Notes under the pieces: generated by a model
Database searches by the model: none
The model's input: only the letters and a program-made list of their open reading frames with translations
What the model was told of the DNA's origin: nothing
Source of the DNA: JBNKFQ01 sp050289385
GTDB lineage: Bacteria; Pseudomonadota; Gammaproteobacteria; Pseudomonadales; Porticoccaceae
Length of the DNA stretch: 6,411 nucleotides
Reading direction: 5' to 3'
NCBI GenBank assembly: GCA_050289385.1
Contig: JBNKFQ010000222.1
Coordinates: forward strand, 1 to 6,411
Part shown: piece by piece, positions 5,591 to 6,411 of the stretch
How positions within the stretch are numbered: position 1 is the stretch's first letter
Layout: every line of letters begins with the position of its first letter
Translations under genes and position numbers: made by a program

Positions 5591-6277
5591 CTAGCTGCTG
5601 TGTACTCGCCGGTGCAAAATACTGGAAAACTCTTCGGCAAACGTTTGATAAGCCGCGAACAACGTCTCGGCCCGTGCCGAATACCGATTGAAGGCTAATA
5701 CCGCAGGAATTGCAGCAAACAGTCCCATGGCGGTAGCAATCAATGCCTCTGAGATACCCGGTGCCACCACGGCCAAAGTCGCCTGCTGTACATTTGCAAG
5801 GCCACGGAACGACTGCATAATTCCCCAGACAGTGCCAAACAGGCCAATATAGGGGCTGGTAGACGCCACACTTGCCAGGAATGGCAAATTGGCGTTCAGT
5901 TTTTCCTCTTCTCTTGACAAGGCTACCCGCATGGCGCGCTCGGTGCCCTCCATAATAGCATCCGGGTCAGTACTGCCCTGTTGAGTCAAACGGTTAAACT
6001 CGCGAAATCCGGCGCGAAATACGGTTTCCACTCCACTGATCATGCGATTGTTTTGTACTTTCTCGGTACCCTCGCGAAACAGCTCATTCAAATCTACACC
6101 GGACCAGAATGTCTGTTCGAAGTTTTGGAACAGATTGTGCGTTTGCCGCAAAAAGAGTCCACGCTGTACGATCATCACCCAAGACACAGCAGAGGCGAGA
6201 AACAGCAACAACATGACCACCTGAACCAGAAATGACGCGTTGCTAATCAACTCCCAAAGCGATAACTGCTCGGCCAC
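5591..6277 (-). CDS. tolQ: Tol-Pal system proton channel protein TolQ (MotA/TolQ/ExbB family)
   Basis: TolQ is the multi-helix inner-membrane partner of TolR and TolA in the proton-driven motor. The 228-residue length is usual. Membrane helix 1 lies at about 16-36. A cytoplasmic domain follows (about 40-130) with an E-R-A-M-R-V-A-L-S-R-E-E-E segment. Helix 2 (about 132-155) holds S-P-Y-I-G-L-F-G-T-V-W-G-I and helix 3 (about 167-195) holds I-S-E-A-L-I-A-T-A-M-G-L; both are family hallmarks. The start is GTG (6275-6277) preceded by GAGGA with about 7-8 nt spacing; the nearby upstream ATG is in a different frame. It lies 41 nt after ybgC, without a terminator between them. Confidence 0.97.
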   Translation of the reverse strand: MAEQLSLWELISNASFLVQVVMLLLFLASAVSWVMIVQRGLFLRQTHNLFQNFEQTFWSGVDLNELFREGTEKVQNNRMISGVETVFRAGFREFNRLTQQGSTDPDAIMEGTERAMRVALSREEEKLNANLPFLASVASTSPYIGLFGTVWGIMQSFRGLANVQQATLAVVAPGISEALIATAMGLFAAIPAVLAFNRYSARAETLFAAYQTFAEEFSSILHRRVHSS

Positions 6278-6296
6278 AAAATTTTCCTCATTTTTT

Positions 6297-6325
6297 ATCT
6301 ATTGAACGCCAACACAATCTATTGA
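6297..6325 (-). repeat. Pair of 9-bp direct repeats spanning the ybgC stop and tolQ leader
   Basis: TCAATAGAT occurs on the minus strand at 6325-6317 and again at 6305-6297, exactly 20 bp apart. The first copy contains the TAG stop of ybgC. Two copies two helical turns apart could be a binding site, but short AT-rich repeats also occur by chance. The repeat itself is certain; its role is unknown. Confidence 0.4.
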
Positions 6326-6411
6326 CTGTTATCAGTAGTCAGTTGCTCACCCAGTAACTGTTCACGCATTTGTGTCGGAAGCACTGCCGGCTTCATTCCG
6401 TCACAACTTAC
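6319..6411 (-). CDS. ybgC: Acyl-CoA thioesterase YbgC, C-terminal 30 residues (gene cut by window edge)
   Basis: An open frame enters from the right edge on the minus strand and ends in TAG (6319-6321). The 30 residues visible begin V-S-C-D-G-M-K-P and continue V-L-P-T-Q-M-R-E-Q-L-L, matching the C-terminal end of hot-dog-fold thioesterases of the YbgC/4-hydroxybenzoyl-CoA type. The catalytic region lies outside the window. ybgC is the standard first gene of tol-pal operons in gammaproteobacteria, and tolQ starts 41 nt later in the same direction, which strongly supports the call. Confidence 0.85.
   Translation of the reverse strand, partial: VSCDGMKPAVLPTQMREQLLGEQLTTDNSQ

Noticed and set aside
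4326..5594. A 422-codon open frame on the plus strand antisense to tolA, tolR and the start of tolB
   Set aside because: It lies opposite well-supported genes and its most striking part (repeated Phe/Arg/Leu/Trp) is just the reverse complement of the Lys-Pro array. It has no recognisable domain. Its openness follows from the repeat and codon bias on the other strand.

Overview
This window is a chromosomal segment of a gammaproteobacterium. It carries the Tol-Pal envelope cluster followed by two queuosine-biosynthesis genes, all on the minus strand. Reading the minus strand from the right edge, the order is ybgC (only its last 30 codons), tolQ, tolR, tolA, tolB, pal, cpoB, queE, queC. The protein signatures (TolA C-terminal domain, QueC/QueE style, cpoB next to queE and queC) look most like Pseudomonas, Cellvibrio and related marine gammaproteobacteria. 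I cannot name a genus from sequence alone.

Layout. 6319-6411 is the 3' end of ybgC, and 4434-6277 is tolQ-tolR-tolA, the inner-membrane motor complex. 3131-4429 is tolB, a periplasmic beta-propeller, and starts 4 nt after tolA stops. A 158-nt gap with small inverted repeats precedes pal (2445-2972), an outer-membrane lipoprotein. After pal comes a strong Rho-independent terminator on the minus strand, then an imperfect 16-bp tandem duplication, then cpoB (1552-2319). queE (852-1502) and queC (148-819) follow with short gaps. The first ~141 bases are the 3' end of an IS256-family insertion sequence. It reads on the plus strand, towards queC, and its presumed terminal repeat ends about 6 bp from the queC stop codon.

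How the genes work together. TolQ and TolR use the proton motive force to energise TolA. TolA reaches across the periplasm to TolB and Pal, which tie the outer membrane to peptidoglycan during constriction. CpoB binds TolA and coordinates peptidoglycan synthesis with outer-membrane constriction. QueE and QueC are consecutive steps in making preQ0, the precursor of queuosine in tRNA, and have no known mechanistic link to Tol-Pal.

The genes are well-known families and appear intact, apart from the two cut by the window edges. I see no new multi-gene system. The points worth a second look are the short TolA with a TonB-like Lys-Pro linker encoded by a hexanucleotide array, the terminator and tandem repeat isolating cpoB-queE-queC from pal, the palindromes upstream of pal, and the IS end abutting queC. 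No gene-free stretch exceeds 300 bases.
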